From NCBI GenBank assembly GCA_946637865.1, contig CAMPBM010000008.1, positions 1 through 34,288 on the forward strand: a stretch of 34,288 nt of DNA. The letters run 5' to 3'. Shown here piece by piece: positions 33,549 through 34,288 of the stretch. This DNA comes from an uncultured Lachnospiraceae bacterium (GTDB lineage: Bacteria > Bacillota > Clostridia > TANB77 > CAG-508). How positions within the stretch are numbered: the first letter of the stretch is position 1; every line of letters begins with the position of its first letter. Below the pieces are notes generated by a model. The model was given only the letters and a program-made list of their open reading frames with translations, searched no databases and had not been told where the DNA came from. Made by a program: the position numbers and the translations under genes.

Positions 33549-34119
33549 TTATTTTAAATAGTGAATACATGAAAATGTAAAATCTACTGATATACATGCA
33601 ACAAGGAATAATGCTATACTAACCTGAAATTGGTCTGGAACGTGACGAGTTAGTGCTTTCCTGAATTTCTGTATTAATGGATAGATACATCGCGCAAATA
33701 TAATAGTAATAACTCCCCATAGGAAAGAGTTCAAAGCTGTTATTCTGCCATTTAAATTATATTGACTGTCTGAATAATCCCACCATCTTGCTGAAAATAG
33801 AGAATCTAATATAAAGCCTACAAAATATTCAAAAAAAGAAAAAATTCCCATAAATAGTATAAATAAATTAATATAATTTCTTTTTTTATTAGCGTTATCT
33901 AAGTAAAAAGTAAGGATTGAGGCACCTGTTCCGATATATAGGACAGATAGGGGAATATAAAAAACCTCTTTTAGTTAGTTTACCTAATGTAAAATAACAA
34001 AATATGGTTTCGAGAATCCAACCTAAAAATGAGAAAATAAAAAAGCATAAAATATATGATGAGATTTTTTGTATTCTCAATTGGTTTGGTAAGGTTTTGT
34101 TTTCAAATAATGTTTTCAT
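33549..34119 (-). CDS. CmpB-like putative ABC-transporter type IV membrane protein (PF06541-like), joined across a +1 frameshift (33895..34119 with 33549..33851 frame)
   Basis: FSFLGWILETIF...KRGFLYSPICPIY in frame 1; +1 gives G-TGASILTFYLDNANKKRNYINLFILFMGIFSFFEYFVGFILDSLFSARWWDYSDSQYNLNGRI in frame 2, with no stop between. Confidence 0.85.
33930..33933 (-). other. Putative +1 frameshift site CGG A
   Basis: cct ata tat CGG aac agg tgc; +1 reading is cct ata tat (c) GGA aca ggt gcc. Confidence 0.8.
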
Positions 34120-34288
34120 ATGTTCCTCCGTTTATATGGCTTTTGTGTATTTTATTAGTTTTTTATATAGTATATAGTAATATTTATAAAAAGTAAATAG
34201 AGTATATTACTATTTTTTACTACTCTACGGTAATAGTTACAGTTCAGGTGGGTTACTTTTGCAGGTAGCCGTCAAAAATTAAAATTAT

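Overview
Low-GC Bacillota/Clostridia-like chromosomal window, mostly housekeeping genes: proS, queH, eno, polA, galE, sigH-like sigma factor, two L,D-transpeptidases, ychF, pyrH-frr-polyprenyl synthase-uppS-cdsA-site-2 protease, an O-methyltransferase and a TetR regulator. It also has three tRNA genes and several uncharacterised membrane or peptidase genes. The main result: four genes (polysaccharide deacetylase, an HExxH metallopeptidase, polA, and a CmpB/PF06541-like membrane protein) are each split by a +1 frame change. In all four the change falls on an in-frame CGG codon followed by A (CGG A -> C GGA). By manual reading on both strands, these four are the only in-frame CGG codons I can find in any credible CDS of the window, although out-of-frame CGG trinucleotides are common inside the intact genes. 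The best explanation is systematic +1 recoding at an unassigned or 'hungry' CGG codon, with the ribosome skipping C and reading GGA (Gly), or reading CGGA as a quadruplet. Random pseudogenisation or assembly error fits poorly. Secondary observations: two MITE-like inverted-repeat elements, a recurrent AGTAAC motif about 34-35 nt upstream of the -35 box of four promoters, and an RseP-like protease lacking its PDZ region.
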